From a virus: a DNA stretch of 64,000 nucleotides. The stretch is from positions 1 through 64,000 of IMG/VR virus record IMGVR_UViG_3300032236_001082. One strand, 5' to 3'. The position numbers and the translations under genes are program-made. Positions 26,630-33,575 of this stretch are shown here, piece by piece (position 1 is the stretch's first letter; each line of letters starts with the position of its first letter). Below the pieces are notes generated by a model. The model saw only the letters and a list, made by a program, of their open reading frames with translations, did not search any database and was not told the DNA's origin.

Positions 26630-26638
26630 AATTGCTCC

Positions 26639-26667
26639 TTGTTTTTCTTATTATATCATGCTACACT
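26639..26667 (+). promoter_or_regulatory. Promoter of the lysozyme operon
   Basis: TTGTTT at 26639-26644, 17 bases, then TACACT at 26662-26667, reading rightward. The first good start downstream is the ATG at 26704 with GAGGAGGTAAGGGA ahead of it. The region is shared with the left-reading glycosyltransferase start. Confidence 0.65.
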
Positions 26668-26703
26668 ATATATTACCTGTCAGTAAAACGAGGAGGTAAG
26701 GGA

Positions 26704-27351
26704 ATGAATCTAAAAAATAAGTTCCATCTAACACTAGTTGTATTGATAACCTTAGCAAATTCTTTGATTGGGATTTGTCAAGTTGATACAGCAAACGCTT
26801 TAACGGTTGATCCTGCATTTGCAGGTTATAATCTCAAAGTGTACAATCAAAATATATCTAATATATATAATAATATTAATATAAAATATATATCTATAAG
26901 ATTATATAATATAAATATTAATAATAATATAAATAAAAGAAAAATGAATTTGAGTAATGTACTCAGCTTCAAAGAAAAAGTTGAAATCTTGATGTATTCT
27001 ATTAAGCAAGTAGAATCTCATGGCAGGTACAAGGCTAAATCAAAATGGTCTTCAGCTTGTGGAGCATATCAATATATGCCTATAACCTGGAATAATTATC
27101 AAGGTTTCAAAACTGCTTGTCTTGCTCCAGAATCGGCGCAGGACTCTCGCATGAGAGGCGAGATAAAATATCTCTGGGCAAAGTATCATGACTGGGAAAA
27201 AGTCATTGCTAGCCATTTCTTGCCAGCCTACGCTGGTAATAAGGCTCTTTGGAATACTCGCTATTACAAAGGTCAGCCTACTATCAGAGAATATGTTCAG
27301 AATGTGCAAACAACTATGAACAGAGTAGTGTCAGGTCTGGCAACTACTTGA
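26704..27351 (+). CDS. Secreted lysozyme/lytic transglycosylase-like protein
   Basis: 215 residues from the ATG at 26704, chosen for its AGGAGG site; an upstream frame adds 24 residues that lie inside the promoter. Residues 1-31 form a signal peptide (basic MNLKNKF, then a hydrophobic run ending in ANA). Residues 45-80 are an Asn/Ile-rich linker from very AT-rich DNA. The catalytic domain starts with IKQVESHGRYKAKS, where the Glu is the likely acid, followed by GAYQYMPITWNNY and HFLPAYAGNKALW, matching SLT/lysozyme-like folds. It should cut cell-wall glycan, either at lysis or at infection. Confidence 0.85.
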   Translation: MNLKNKFHLTLVVLITLANSLIGICQVDTANALTVDPAFAGYNLKVYNQNISNIYNNINIKYISIRLYNININNNINKRKMNLSNVLSFKEKVEILMYSIKQVESHGRYKAKSKWSSACGAYQYMPITWNNYQGFKTACLAPESAQDSRMRGEIKYLWAKYHDWEKVIASHFLPAYAGNKALWNTRYYKGQPTIREYVQNVQTTMNRVVSGLATT

Positions 27352-27357
27352 TTTAAA

Positions 27358-27383
27358 ATGGGGGGATGTAAAAGTCCCCCCAT
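27358..27383 (+). terminator. Terminator after lysozyme-like gene
   Basis: Perfect 8-bp stem ATGGGGGG/CCCCCCAT with a 10-base loop, starting seven bases after the stop. The T tract that follows is weak. Confidence 0.75.
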
Positions 27384-27404
27384 TCTCTATCAGAAAGCTT
27401 ATTA

Positions 27405-27611
27405 ATGAGATTATCAGTATTTCAAAAATATCAAGAAGAATCACCAAAGCCTTTTATGTGCATCTACCCAGATCATGAAATGGCTTTAGTTCCTTTTATG
27501 ACAACTGATTTGGTTATAGAGCTAAGATGTTTCTTTCCAGATTGTACTTATAAAATTACACCTGGTTTGATGACATATAAAAAAATTATAGAAAAGAATT
27601 TAAATGTCTAG
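27405..27611 (+). CDS. Small hypothetical protein with Cys/His pairs
   Basis: 68 residues with MCIYPDHEMALVPF and LRCFFPDCTYKITPG, suggesting one small metal site made of C..H and CFFPDC. It overlaps the next gene by eight bases. No family recognised. Confidence 0.65.
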   Translation: MRLSVFQKYQEESPKPFMCIYPDHEMALVPFMTTDLVIELRCFFPDCTYKITPGLMTYKKIIEKNLNV

Positions 27612-28044
27612 ACAATGTGGAGATTGCACAGCCTGCTGTGAAGGTTGGTTAATTGCAGATATTAACGGTGTTTACATGGAGCCTGGAACGCCATGCTATC
27701 TTTTGCAGATAGGCAAAGGTTGCTCGGACTACGAGAATCGCCCTCAGAACCCCTGTAGAGGCTTTGAATGCGAGTGGTTGAGACAACCCGACCTATACCC
27801 CGAAGAAATGCGTCCTGACAAGGCTAGAGCCATTTTTTCACTGCAGGAAGTGGACGGGGTGCAATACCTTAGAATTACTGAAATGGGAAAGCGTCTAGAT
27901 TCAGAAGTTTTATCTCATGGAATCAAAGTAACCTTATCTAATAGATTTAATTTATATTGGGAAGTTGAAGGAAAGATGCACTGGATTGGTAATAAAGATT
28001 TTGTTACAATTATGAATAGTTATAGAGACGGGCACATCAAGTAG
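27604..28044 (+). CDS. YkgJ/Fli-like cysteine-cluster protein
   Basis: 146 residues. The N-terminus CGDCTACCEGW followed by CYLL, GKGCSDYENRPQNPC and FECEW is the pattern of the CxxCxxCC family (YkgJ), small proteins that chelate zinc or an iron-sulfur cluster with eight cysteines. Next to a P4H gene it may supply or sense metal, but that is context only. The C-terminal half (LYWEVEGKMHWIG) is less conserved. Confidence 0.8.
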   Translation: MSRQCGDCTACCEGWLIADINGVYMEPGTPCYLLQIGKGCSDYENRPQNPCRGFECEWLRQPDLYPEEMRPDKARAIFSLQEVDGVQYLRITEMGKRLDSEVLSHGIKVTLSNRFNLYWEVEGKMHWIGNKDFVTIMNSYRDGHIK

Positions 28045-28083
28045 GCAATGGTATAATGTTTTATATATTAAAAGGAGATTACC

Positions 28084-28701
28084 ATGCAGCCTAAAATTAT
28101 TGAAAACTTTATAAATAAAGAAACTTGCAATTACATCATGTCTTATATGGCAAAACCTTATACGCTTGATGAAAAGGGTAAACGTATAATTCACGTAAAT
28201 GAAGAAAGTGGAGAAAATGCTGTATGTATGGGTTGGTATCCAGAGATTGAAACTTTTTTAAAAACTTTAAAAAAAGAAAATCTTCAGAATTCTTTAATTT
28301 ACGATTTATTTAATTTAATTGGTCAAAATATGTGTAGCGTTTTTGATTTTAAACAATCAGAAGTAATATACGAAACTTCTCATTATAAATATTTTGGCTC
28401 AGAGCAAATTGGCGATAGCTTTGGTTCAGAAAAAGACGGAGAAAATGGTCAGCTTCCTCACACGGATCAATATGGTATGGATGGACAAATCTATACAGCA
28501 GTATTATATTTAAATGATGAATATGTGGGCGGAGATGTAATTTTTTACGAAAATAACGATGAGTCAAAGCCAACAAGATATAGAATGAAAGCTGGTTCAT
28601 TAATGTATTTTAGTGGTCTTGACTTGCATGCGGTAGAAAATGTGACTGCTGGTAAAAGAGCGTCATTTGTTTTGCATATTAGAGTTAAAGAGAAAAATTA
28701 A
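28084..28701 (+). CDS. 2OG-Fe(II) oxygenase, P4H-like
   Basis: 205 residues with a ribosome site AAAAGGAGA and a TATAAT box upstream at about 28052. Iron ligands H126 and D128 (LPHTDQYG) and H182 (DLHAVEN); R192 (GKRASFVLHI) for 2OG; NDEYVGGDVIFY is the core strand. The N-terminus MQPKIIENFINKETCNYI closely resembles that of the oxygenase at 43.9-44.5 kb, so the two are paralogues on opposite strands, away from the main cassette. Confidence 0.87.
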   Translation: MQPKIIENFINKETCNYIMSYMAKPYTLDEKGKRIIHVNEESGENAVCMGWYPEIETFLKTLKKENLQNSLIYDLFNLIGQNMCSVFDFKQSEVIYETSHYKYFGSEQIGDSFGSEKDGENGQLPHTDQYGMDGQIYTAVLYLNDEYVGGDVIFYENNDESKPTRYRMKAGSLMYFSGLDLHAVENVTAGKRASFVLHIRVKEKN

Positions 28702-28890
28702 ATGAGCGACGAACAGATACAAGCATTTCAAGAAATGATTGCAGGCATCTATATTCAGCAATTAAGAATATACGATTTGCTAGCTACATTAGTAACTTTG
28801 CAGAATCCAGGCAGAATGGATGAATTAGAAAAGTTGCACACACAAGGAAAAGTTTTAGCTCCAGATCCAGCATTGACAATTGAAAATTGA
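28702..28890 (+). CDS. Hypothetical helical protein (62 aa)
   Basis: Starts one base after the stop of the oxygenase gene. The sequence is helical (IQAFQEMIAGIYIQQLRIYD) with a short charged tail. No family recognised; probably translated with the oxygenase. Confidence 0.65.
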   Translation: MSDEQIQAFQEMIAGIYIQQLRIYDLLATLVTLQNPGRMDELEKLHTQGKVLAPDPALTIEN

Positions 28891-28918
28891 TATAATAGAG
28901 TTATATGGGATACAACCT

Positions 28919-29203
28919 ATGACTCCGCAAGAAATTCGGAAACGAATAGATAAAATTAAAATGACCGCAGGTTGCGAGATTTGTGGATATAACTCTCATC
29001 CAGCAGCGTTATCGTTTGATCATTTTAATCCAGAAAACAAGTATAAAACCAAATCGGGTAAAAAGGTACATGTCGCAGACATGGTTAAGGGCGGGAGATA
29101 CGCATGGAAAACAATCGCAGAGGAAATACAGAAATGCAGAGTGTTATGCATGAACTGTCACATGGAAGTAACGCACCCAAGAGCAGACTTAAAACAGACA
29201 TAA
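28919..29203 (+). CDS. HNH-like zinc-ribbon nuclease
   Basis: 94 residues from the ATG at 28919; a TTG start at 28880 would add 13. Zinc residues C19/C22 (CEICG) and C77/C80 (CRVLCMNCH) frame the H-N-H core DHFNPEN (H35) and terminal H81. Small HNH proteins cut or nick DNA; phage ones serve packaging, homing or host DNA attack. A TATAAT sequence at 28891 lies just ahead. Which role applies here cannot be told. Confidence 0.75.
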   Translation: MTPQEIRKRIDKIKMTAGCEICGYNSHPAALSFDHFNPENKYKTKSGKKVHVADMVKGGRYAWKTIAEEIQKCRVLCMNCHMEVTHPRADLKQT

Positions 29204-29451
29204 CTTTATTTGCTATTTTAGTTCCACTAGGAATTTTCTTGCCATCTAACTATATTCAAGCATTAGGTGCAGTTACAACTATAGTATTTTTAATTCGTAA
29301 TTGGTCATTTAATCGCAAAATGAGTGAGCCGAAAAGTAAAAACCTCGATTATAACGATATAGACCGTAGCAAGGCTATGTTGGCAACTATGGGTACAAGC
29401 AGAATTGAAAGAGATAAGTTGCAAAATATTATGCTAACGAGAAGGATGTAA
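29134..29451 (+). CDS. Small membrane protein
   Basis: About 105 residues if the start is the ATG at 29134 inside the HNH gene; the start is uncertain because the ribosome site is poor (GAGG 12 bases upstream). Two hydrophobic segments, ITLFAILVPLGIFLPSN and ALGAVTTIVFLI, with a charged C-terminal tail in the cytoplasm. No family recognised. Confidence 0.6.
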   Translation: MQSVMHELSHGSNAPKSRLKTDITLFAILVPLGIFLPSNYIQALGAVTTIVFLIRNWSFNRKMSEPKSKNLDYNDIDRSKAMLATMGTSRIERDKLQNIMLTRRM

Positions 29452-30002
29452 TGTCAGAATTTTGGGAAGGGCTAACCGATACAGATGAAGCCCTAGATGC
29501 TATCCTTACAGGATATACGGGCGATGCAATCAATATGCCCATTTATAACGAAGTAGTAGATCAATTACGACATGCAGGATCTATATTAGATTTTGGATGC
29601 GGGGCGGGGCGTAATTTAAAGTACCTCATTGATCAGTATGAAGTCGTATATGGATATGATTATCCTAATATGCTTAAGTTTATACCAGATGAAACACGTG
29701 CAGCAAAGAATCTCATATTGCTGGATAATTTAGATAAGGTCTTATTGCGTAATTATGATGAAGTATTATGCTCATTGGTTCTGCAGCATATACATCCTGA
29801 TGAGCTGCATGAAATTTTAGGAGAGCTGTCGTTACACTCCCGCCGATTTATTATTCATTCAAGAACATGGGTAGATTTTACCGAAGAAGACATTATGCCT
29901 ATCTTGGAAAAATACTTTAAGGTTGATACAATAGAGTATCAGAAAGATCCTAATTCTGATGAGAATGATCATTTTATAGGAACGTTTTTACCTAGGAGTT
30001 AA
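29451..30002 (+). CDS. SAM-dependent methyltransferase-like protein
   Basis: 183 residues, start overlapping the previous stop. ILDFGCGAGRNLKYLI is SAM motif I; VYGYDYPNML gives the acidic residue after strand two; VLCSLVLQHIHPDEL resembles motif IV/post-IV of class I methyltransferases. The substrate is unknown; no DNA-recognition region is present. Confidence 0.8.
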   Translation: MSEFWEGLTDTDEALDAILTGYTGDAINMPIYNEVVDQLRHAGSILDFGCGAGRNLKYLIDQYEVVYGYDYPNMLKFIPDETRAAKNLILLDNLDKVLLRNYDEVLCSLVLQHIHPDELHEILGELSLHSRRFIIHSRTWVDFTEEDIMPILEKYFKVDTIEYQKDPNSDENDHFIGTFLPRS

Positions 30003-30003
30003 T

Positions 30004-30174
30004 ATGGCAAGAGATCACTTCGCTAAACATATGATGAGTCCTCATTTTCATGGATATCAACATACTCGTCATTCTGATGGTGCTAGACCAGATCTAGATA
30101 TGGAAGCTAAAATTGAAGGTTTCTTAAAACGCATTATATGCACCCTAACGTTTCATAAATTCTTTAAGAGCTGA
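30004..30174 (+). CDS. Histidine-rich small protein (56 aa)
   Basis: ATG at 30004 with AGGAG upstream; stop at 30172. The sequence MSPHFHGYQHTRHSDGARP has six histidines in 24 residues, suggesting metal binding. No family recognised. Its 3' end overlaps the small gene read from the other strand. Confidence 0.6.
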   Translation: MARDHFAKHMMSPHFHGYQHTRHSDGARPDLDMEAKIEGFLKRIICTLTFHKFFKS

Positions 30175-30289
30175 GAGATAACTCTTTAATCTTTTGTATA
30201 CATGGTAGACAATACCTTGCTTGTTCCCGCTCTTTTAATATTACATATTTAGCTACGTTAATACAATTCTCTGTTGTGCAAGTATTCAT
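30164..30289 (-). CDS. Small zinc-ribbon protein (41 aa), apparently leaderless
   Basis: Reads MNTCTTENCINVAKYVILK and then RYCLPCIQK, a C-x4-C plus CLPC pair. There is no ribosome site; instead a TATAAT box ends six bases before the ATG, which places the transcript start at or beside the start codon. It converges with the histidine-rich gene. Confidence 0.55.
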   Translation of the reverse strand: MNTCTTENCINVAKYVILKEREQARYCLPCIQKIKELSLSS

Positions 30290-30418
30290 TGCATTATTAT
30301 AACATAACACAAATGTACCCCACCCGTCGTATTTCATATTGGAAAAATGTTAATAATTTTTTTTAGTGTATGATCCACGTTTTAAAACGCAAAATAAAAA
30401 AACATAGTGTGCCCATAA

Positions 30419-30430
30419 TGTCCGATTTGT
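30419..30430 (+). promoter_or_regulatory. TGTCCG-type 12-mer, copy 1
   Basis: TGTCCGATTTGT; the same or near-same word occurs at 30472, 31688, 33219, 35283 and 40210, always in non-coding DNA on the plus strand. It could be the operator of a phage repressor or a stoperator-like element. Confidence 0.5.
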
Positions 30431-30439
30431 ACCCATATT

Positions 30440-30455
30440 TGTGACCTATCTCACA
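30440..30455 (+). promoter_or_regulatory. CRP/GlxR-like operator, site 1
   Basis: TGTGA-CCTATC-TCACA, a perfect match to the CRP consensus TGTGA-N6-TCACA also used by actinobacterial GlxR. Its centre lies about 72 bases before the -10 box at 30520. Confidence 0.6.
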
Positions 30456-30496
30456 AAAAAACTTTTTAAAATGTCCGATTTGTACGCATTTCTAAC

Positions 30497-30525
30497 TTGA
30501 AAATGTCAGACCCCTATGCTAGGAT
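30497..30525 (+). promoter_or_regulatory. Early-type promoter P1
   Basis: TTGAAA, 17-base spacer starting ATGTCAG, then TGC-TAGGAT (extended -10). It serves the zinc-ribbon gene starting at 30562. Confidence 0.65.
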
Positions 30526-30561
30526 TATCTTATTAGATAAACAAAAGAAAGGACATAAATT

Positions 30562-30738
30562 ATGTCACTGTATGATAGAAGAGGGTTCGCTACTGTTAGC
30601 GATTATCCTAGAGGTTTAATGAATCTCTGCGTATGTGGTCAGGTAGTCTTGGCTCCCGCCACTGTTCACGAGTCTTGCGAGTGGTGTGAGTCACACAATG
30701 ACTACCGCTCAAAGTGTGGTGTAAATCACACAGCCTAG
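30562..30738 (+). CDS. Small zinc-ribbon protein (58 aa)
   Basis: ATG at 30562 with AAAGGA upstream. Cysteines fall in CVCG and CEWC pairs with a further SKCG. This is the first plus-strand gene of the early-type region. Its 3' end contains a near-CRP palindrome (30715-30730) that may control the next promoter. Unknown function. Confidence 0.7.
   Translation: MSLYDRRGFATVSDYPRGLMNLCVCGQVVLAPATVHESCEWCESHNDYRSKCGVNHTA
30715..30730 (+). promoter_or_regulatory. CRP-like operator, site 2
   Basis: TGTGG-TGTAAA-TCACA, one mismatch to the consensus, lying in the last codons of the upstream gene and centred about 52 bases before the -10 box at 30775. Confidence 0.5.
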
Positions 30739-30751
30739 ACGGCGTGTCGAG

Positions 30752-30780
30752 TTGATTTCCTAGCAATAGTATGCTAGTAT
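30752..30780 (+). promoter_or_regulatory. Promoter P2
   Basis: TTGATT, 17 bases, TGC-TAGTAT. The surrounding 60 bases (ACGGCGTGTCG before, ATTAAATAAAGAAA after) recur at 31.83-31.90 kb, so this promoter is duplicated. Confidence 0.65.
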
Positions 30781-30822
30781 TCTACTATAAAATTAAATAA
30801 AGAAAATCCTAGTTGAGCCTCT

Positions 30823-30864
30823 GAGCCTTAGCAAATAATCCGAAAGGTGAGCCTAAGCAAATAA
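30823..30864 (+). repeat. Direct repeat in leader (GAGCCTnAGCAAATAA x2)
   Basis: Two 16-base copies 26 bases apart, with a third partial AGCAAATAA directly after, in the 150-base untranslated leader of the gene at 30934. Could be a binding site for a protein or RNA; nothing else is visible in this leader. Confidence 0.7.
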
Positions 30865-30933
30865 GAGCAAATAACACTAGGCAAGGAAATAGATAACACA
30901 AGGTTATCGAATAAAAAGAAAGGTGGTCTTAAT

Positions 30934-31164
30934 ATGACTACACTAAATAACTACTATGAAGAAATCCGTATGGATATCGCTAAAGACTTTGGCTTAGAGG
31001 CTGGTGGATATGCTCCACGCCCTGCTATGCTACCTATCCGTATCGCTCAGCGTATTAACGCTAAGTATCCTGCTAGTGGCTCTAGTCGCTATGATATGGT
31101 TATCAACCCTAAAGCGGTTGTAATCGCTAAGCGTTATATGTCCCTATTCGGAGGTGCTAAGTAA
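30934..31164 (+). CDS. Hypothetical small protein (76 aa)
   Basis: AAAGGTGG ribosome site. Helical N-terminus (NNYYEEIRMDIAKDFGLE) and a basic C-terminal part (VINPKAVVIAKRYM). First of four overlapping genes. No family recognised. Confidence 0.7.
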   Translation: MTTLNNYYEEIRMDIAKDFGLEAGGYAPRPAMLPIRIAQRINAKYPASGSSRYDMVINPKAVVIAKRYMSLFGGAK

Positions 31165-31277
31165 TGATTATCCTTACTTATGTAGTGCGTACTCTAATGC
31201 TACTTGCCTTCCCGCCCCTATGTATGCTACTATGGGCTATGTATCAAGACTTTAAAACTTTAGGAAAGGATAACTAA
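31164..31277 (+). CDS. Small membrane protein (37 aa)
   Basis: Start overlaps the previous stop (TAATG). One hydrophobic helix, LMLLAFPPLCMLLWAM, then a short charged tail. The next gene's ATG overlaps its TAA. Unknown function. Confidence 0.6.
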   Translation: MIILTYVVRTLMLLAFPPLCMLLWAMYQDFKTLGKDN

Positions 31278-31450
31278 TGACTATGACATATTCTTGGGAA
31301 AAACAATATAACCCTTGGGACACCGAGCCCGATGTATATGACTCAGTTCTAGAAGAAGAACTAGAGAACGCTAAGGTAGCGGATGAAATCTCTATCGAAG
31401 ATATAGATACAGATTCAGAAATCGAGTTTGATGAGGAGTTCGACCTATAA
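31277..31450 (+). CDS. Acidic small protein (57 aa)
   Basis: MTMTYSWEKQYNPWDTEP then a strongly acidic C-terminus (EISIEDIDTDSEIEFDEEF). Such acidic mini-proteins in early phage regions can mimic DNA, but there is no direct evidence here. Overlaps both neighbours by one base. Confidence 0.65.
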   Translation: MTMTYSWEKQYNPWDTEPDVYDSVLEEELENAKVADEISIEDIDTDSEIEFDEEFDL

Positions 31451-31632
31451 TGATGAGCCGTAAAGACTATGTAATCGTAGCGGATATCTTAGCAGATAAT
31501 CGCAATTCAATGGATCGAGAAACTTTTGAAAATCTTGTAGCAGATTTTTCAGATTTCTTTTTTCAAGATAATAAAAACTTCTCGCCAAATCGTTTTGAAT
31601 TAGCGTGTTACGCAGAAACTTCAAACGTGTAA
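31450..31632 (+). CDS. Small conserved phage protein (60 aa)
   Basis: RKDYVIVADILADNR, DRETFENLVADFSDFF and FSPNRFELACYAE follow the pattern of a very common small actinophage protein (start KDY..IA..L, end NPRFD...FLAAC). No function is known for that family. Ends the four-gene cluster before a terminator. Confidence 0.75.
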   Translation: MMSRKDYVIVADILADNRNSMDRETFENLVADFSDFFFQDNKNFSPNRFELACYAETSNV

Positions 31633-31641
31633 AATAAAAAG

Positions 31642-31667
31642 CGGGGCTTGCAAAAGCTCCGTTTTTT
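31642..31667 (+). terminator. Intrinsic terminator
   Basis: CGGGGCTT/AAGCTCCG stem (one G-U) with short loop and a six-T tract. Confidence 0.85.
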
Positions 31668-31701
31668 GGCGCGGGCGATGTCCAAAATGTCCGATTTATC
31701 C

Positions 31702-31717
31702 TGTGGCGTACTTCACA
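31702..31717 (+). promoter_or_regulatory. CRP-like operator, site 3
   Basis: TGTGG-CGTACT-TCACA, three bases after a TGTCCGATTTAT word. Its centre is about 72 bases before the -10 at 31781. Confidence 0.5.
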
Positions 31718-31757
31718 AAGCCCACGCTCCAAATAGTGAGACTACTCCCTAGTATAC

Positions 31758-31786
31758 TAGACAGTAGCACTTTTTTCTGTTATAAT
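31758..31786 (+). promoter_or_regulatory. Promoter between terminator and P3
   Basis: TAGACA, 17 bases, TGT-TATAAT: one mismatch to the -35 and an exact -10 with extended TG. Confidence 0.6.
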
Positions 31787-31843
31787 TCCATTATACAAAA
31801 TTAAATAAATATAAAAAATATTGGCAACACACGGCGTGTCGCC

Positions 31844-31872
31844 TTGATTTTCCAGCAGTTATCTGCTAGAAT
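31844..31872 (+). promoter_or_regulatory. Promoter P3, duplicate of P2
   Basis: TTGATT, 17 bases, TGC-TAGAAT. Flanks match P2 closely on both sides. Drives the gene at 31909. Confidence 0.65.
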
Positions 31873-31908
31873 ACTCAGTATTAGATTAAATAAAGAAAGG
31901 TGGTCAAA

Positions 31909-32100
31909 ATGACTACACTAACAAAAACAAATATCCATACCCATAAGCCTCACCTAGAGGCTATCTCGTCTATCGTTCACGATTCTGAATTCGTAGACCA
32001 ATACACTTTCTGTGAAGATTGTGAACAAAATATTGACCGATTCTCGTTCTATGATGATGACCGAGGAATTGTCTGGTCAAAATGGTCAATAACTAAATAA
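31909..32100 (+). CDS. Small zinc-site protein (63 aa)
   Basis: Start chosen at 31909, ten bases after AAAGGTGG; the frame begins nine bases earlier. HTHKPHLEAI and FCEDCEQNIDRF give a His cluster and a CxxC. Unknown function. Confidence 0.65.
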   Translation: MTTLTKTNIHTHKPHLEAISSIVHDSEFVDQYTFCEDCEQNIDRFSFYDDDRGIVWSKWSITK

Positions 32101-32114
32101 AGAAAGGGGCTATT

Positions 32115-32276
32115 ATGTCCACTATGATAAATGAAATCTGTGTAGGCTGTGGCAAAGTAATGGGTCAAGTATCCATCTATGACGCTCAATTTATCTCAGA
32201 TCCCACCTGCTGGGATTGTGCTGATGAGGCACTATATGCTGAATATCTAAATCAATTGGCAGATATGGCTGACTAA
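32115..32276 (+). CDS. Small zinc-ribbon protein (53 aa)
   Basis: AAGGGG ribosome site, ATG at 32115. Two pairs, CVGCG and CWDCADEA, form a treble-clef-like ribbon. Stop overlaps the beginning of promoter P4. Confidence 0.7.
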   Translation: MSTMINEICVGCGKVMGQVSIYDAQFISDPTCWDCADEALYAEYLNQLADMAD

Positions 32277-32299
32277 ATGTCAGTGGTACCTGCTACAAT
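32277..32299 (+). promoter_or_regulatory. AATGTCAGTGG promoter P4
   Basis: AATGTCAGTGG then seven bases to TGC-TACAAT at 32294. Followed by AGAAAGAAGAAA and the ATG at 32334. Confidence 0.6.
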
Positions 32300-32333
32300 A
32301 TAACCCTCAAACCCGATAGAAAGAAGAAAACAA

Positions 32334-32591
32334 ATGACAGTACAACATAACTTAGAAACCTCAAACTGGTTGGCATTCCCGTTCGAAGTTGACGGCATTA
32401 ATTATGTCTCAAAAATCAAGCCTGATTCTGCTATGGCTAAGCGTGTGGCAGGTGTGCCTGCTACAGTATTCGTCTCGCTTAACGCTGATTGTGTTCGTGA
32501 ACTTATTGGCAAGGCAACTCGTGAAGAGGCTCTCTCTAAACTAGAATTTATCAACGCAGGTGCTAGTGAAGCCGTTATCGAAATTGTCTGA
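32334..32591 (+). CDS. Hypothetical small protein (85 aa)
   Basis: Beta start (WLAFPFEVDGINYVSKIKP) followed by a helix around REEALSKLEF; ends EAVIEIV. Has its own promoter. No family recognised. Confidence 0.7.
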   Translation: MTVQHNLETSNWLAFPFEVDGINYVSKIKPDSAMAKRVAGVPATVFVSLNADCVRELIGKATREEALSKLEFINAGASEAVIEIV

Positions 32592-32698
32592 GCAAGTTAG
32601 AAGAGTCCAAGAGTTGAGGCGTAGTAATGCGTCTCAACCTCTTAGGAATAAAAAGAAATATACCCGTAAACAAAAACACAAGAAAGCAGAATACTAAT

Positions 32699-32956
32699 AT
32701 GTCAAATATCTCTACCGCCCTCGAAATTCAACAAGCATGCACTCAGTCAGTCTTTAATGATGAAAATCTAATTATTGCTGCCGAAATTGCAAACGCTACA
32801 GATTTTAATCCTGAAGTGATGGCTTTGCTCCTTAAGTACTCCGCAAGTTTAACGGCGGACGTTGCAACTCGTGTAACAACAATTTTAATGCCTCATGATG
32901 AAATCCAAGCAATGATTTCAGAATTGCAAGAAGTGGAGGCATTCGATGTCAACTAA
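32699..32956 (+). CDS. Hypothetical helical protein (85 aa)
   Basis: I place the start at the ATG at 32699 (MSNISTALEIQQACTQSV) because the 24 residues upstream are basic, low-complexity and cross a hairpin at 32611-32641. All-helical with NATDFNPEVMALLLKY. Overlaps the next gene by 11 bases. Confidence 0.65.
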   Translation: MSNISTALEIQQACTQSVFNDENLIIAAEIANATDFNPEVMALLLKYSASLTADVATRVTTILMPHDEIQAMISELQEVEAFDVN

Positions 32957-33131
32957 TGTGCACACTGAATTGATCCAAAATGCATTAGGTGTCACGGAAG
33001 ACGTGGCCCTACGTGTACAGGATGAGATTAACACTTATTATAATTTAGATTGGTCCGAAGCAACTCCTGCAGAGATTAATTTTATTTCGCATGCAGCTTT
33101 TGAAAGCTTGAATGTAACGCATCAATTTTAA
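32946..33131 (+). CDS. Hypothetical helical protein (61 aa)
   Basis: GGAGG site seven bases before ATG 32946. Sequence pattern (LIQNALGVTEDVALRVQDEI) resembles the preceding gene product, so the two may be related or interact. Ends before a terminator. Confidence 0.65.
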   Translation: MSTNVHTELIQNALGVTEDVALRVQDEINTYYNLDWSEATPAEINFISHAAFESLNVTHQF

Positions 33132-33151
33132 TTGCGACGGGTAGAGAGATG

Positions 33152-33179
33152 ACGGTGGGTCCAGGGGTGGGCCCACCGT
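33152..33179 (+). terminator. Hairpin terminator
   Basis: Perfect ACGGTGGG/CCCACCGT stem, 12-base loop; weak T tract. Confidence 0.65.
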
Positions 33180-33185
33180 TCTACA

Positions 33186-33230
33186 CGACACGCCCGAGTG
33201 GGCGCGGGCTGTCCGAAATGTCCGTTTTGT
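33186..33230 (+). repeat. 45-bp intergenic repeat, copy 1
   Basis: Begins CGACACGCCCGAGTGGGCG, a short GC palindrome, and ends in TGTCCGTTTTGT. It matches 35250-35294 at 43 of 45 positions. Shorter pieces occur at 31.67 and 34.15 kb. Confidence 0.9.
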
Positions 33231-33231
33231 C

Positions 33232-33247
33232 TGTGAGGTTTATCACA
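33232..33247 (+). promoter_or_regulatory. CRP/GlxR-like operator, site 4
   Basis: TGTGA-GGTTTA-TCACA, perfect half-sites, starting two bases after the TGTCCG word; centre about 73 bases before the -10 of P5. Confidence 0.6.
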
Positions 33248-33294
33248 CAGTTTGAGCGTCTCAAAATATGAAATTACTGGCTAGTAAGTAGAAT

Positions 33295-33318
33295 AATGTC
33301 AGTGCCTTACGATATAAT
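33295..33318 (+). promoter_or_regulatory. AATGTCAGTG promoter P5
   Basis: AATGTCAGTG followed eight bases later by TATAAT at 33313; then AGAAAGAAGG and the ATG at 33354. Confidence 0.6.
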
Positions 33319-33353
33319 ATCCGTATTAAGCAAAAAGAAAGAAGGTAGTCACT

Positions 33354-33575
33354 ATGGCTAATCTATATAATATCGAGTCCCTACTAATTGGTAAATCTTA
33401 CTACTCAGTTAATCGTAAAGGTTTAAGTGGAATTATCCAAGATGCTGAAAAGCGTTCAGATGTCTATTTCGACAAAGCAGATGCTTATTTAGTTCGTGTT
33501 CGCCCCGTATATAAAGGCGACGGGATTTTCCGTAACGATTTCTACGCAACAGTAGCAGTTCAGGTAGGTGAATAA
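33354..33575 (+). CDS. Hypothetical small protein (73 aa)
   Basis: Beta-rich: SVNRKGLSGIIQDAEKRSD, AYLVRVRPVYKGDG and FYATVAVQVG. No family recognised. First of four overlapping genes. Confidence 0.7.
   Translation: MANLYNIESLLIGKSYYSVNRKGLSGIIQDAEKRSDVYFDKADAYLVRVRPVYKGDGIFRNDFYATVAVQVGE

Noticed and set aside
28873-28896. TTGACA followed by TATAAT before the HNH gene
   Set aside because: Spacing is only 12 bases, too short for a sigma-70 promoter; the -10 alone may still act.
23606-29451. Bacterial chromosome rather than phage DNA, suggested by nrdJ, YkgJ and GT4 genes
   Set aside because: These lie between virion genes and phage-type small genes in one continuous arrangement, and all are known as auxiliary genes of phages.
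30684-30697. GTGTGAG/TCACAC palindrome as a further CRP site
   Set aside because: Half-sites are separated by a single base instead of six, and it lies inside a coding region.
32627-32698. N-terminal extension of the 32699 gene
   Set aside because: The 24 extra residues are basic and low in complexity, cross a hairpin and lack a ribosome site.
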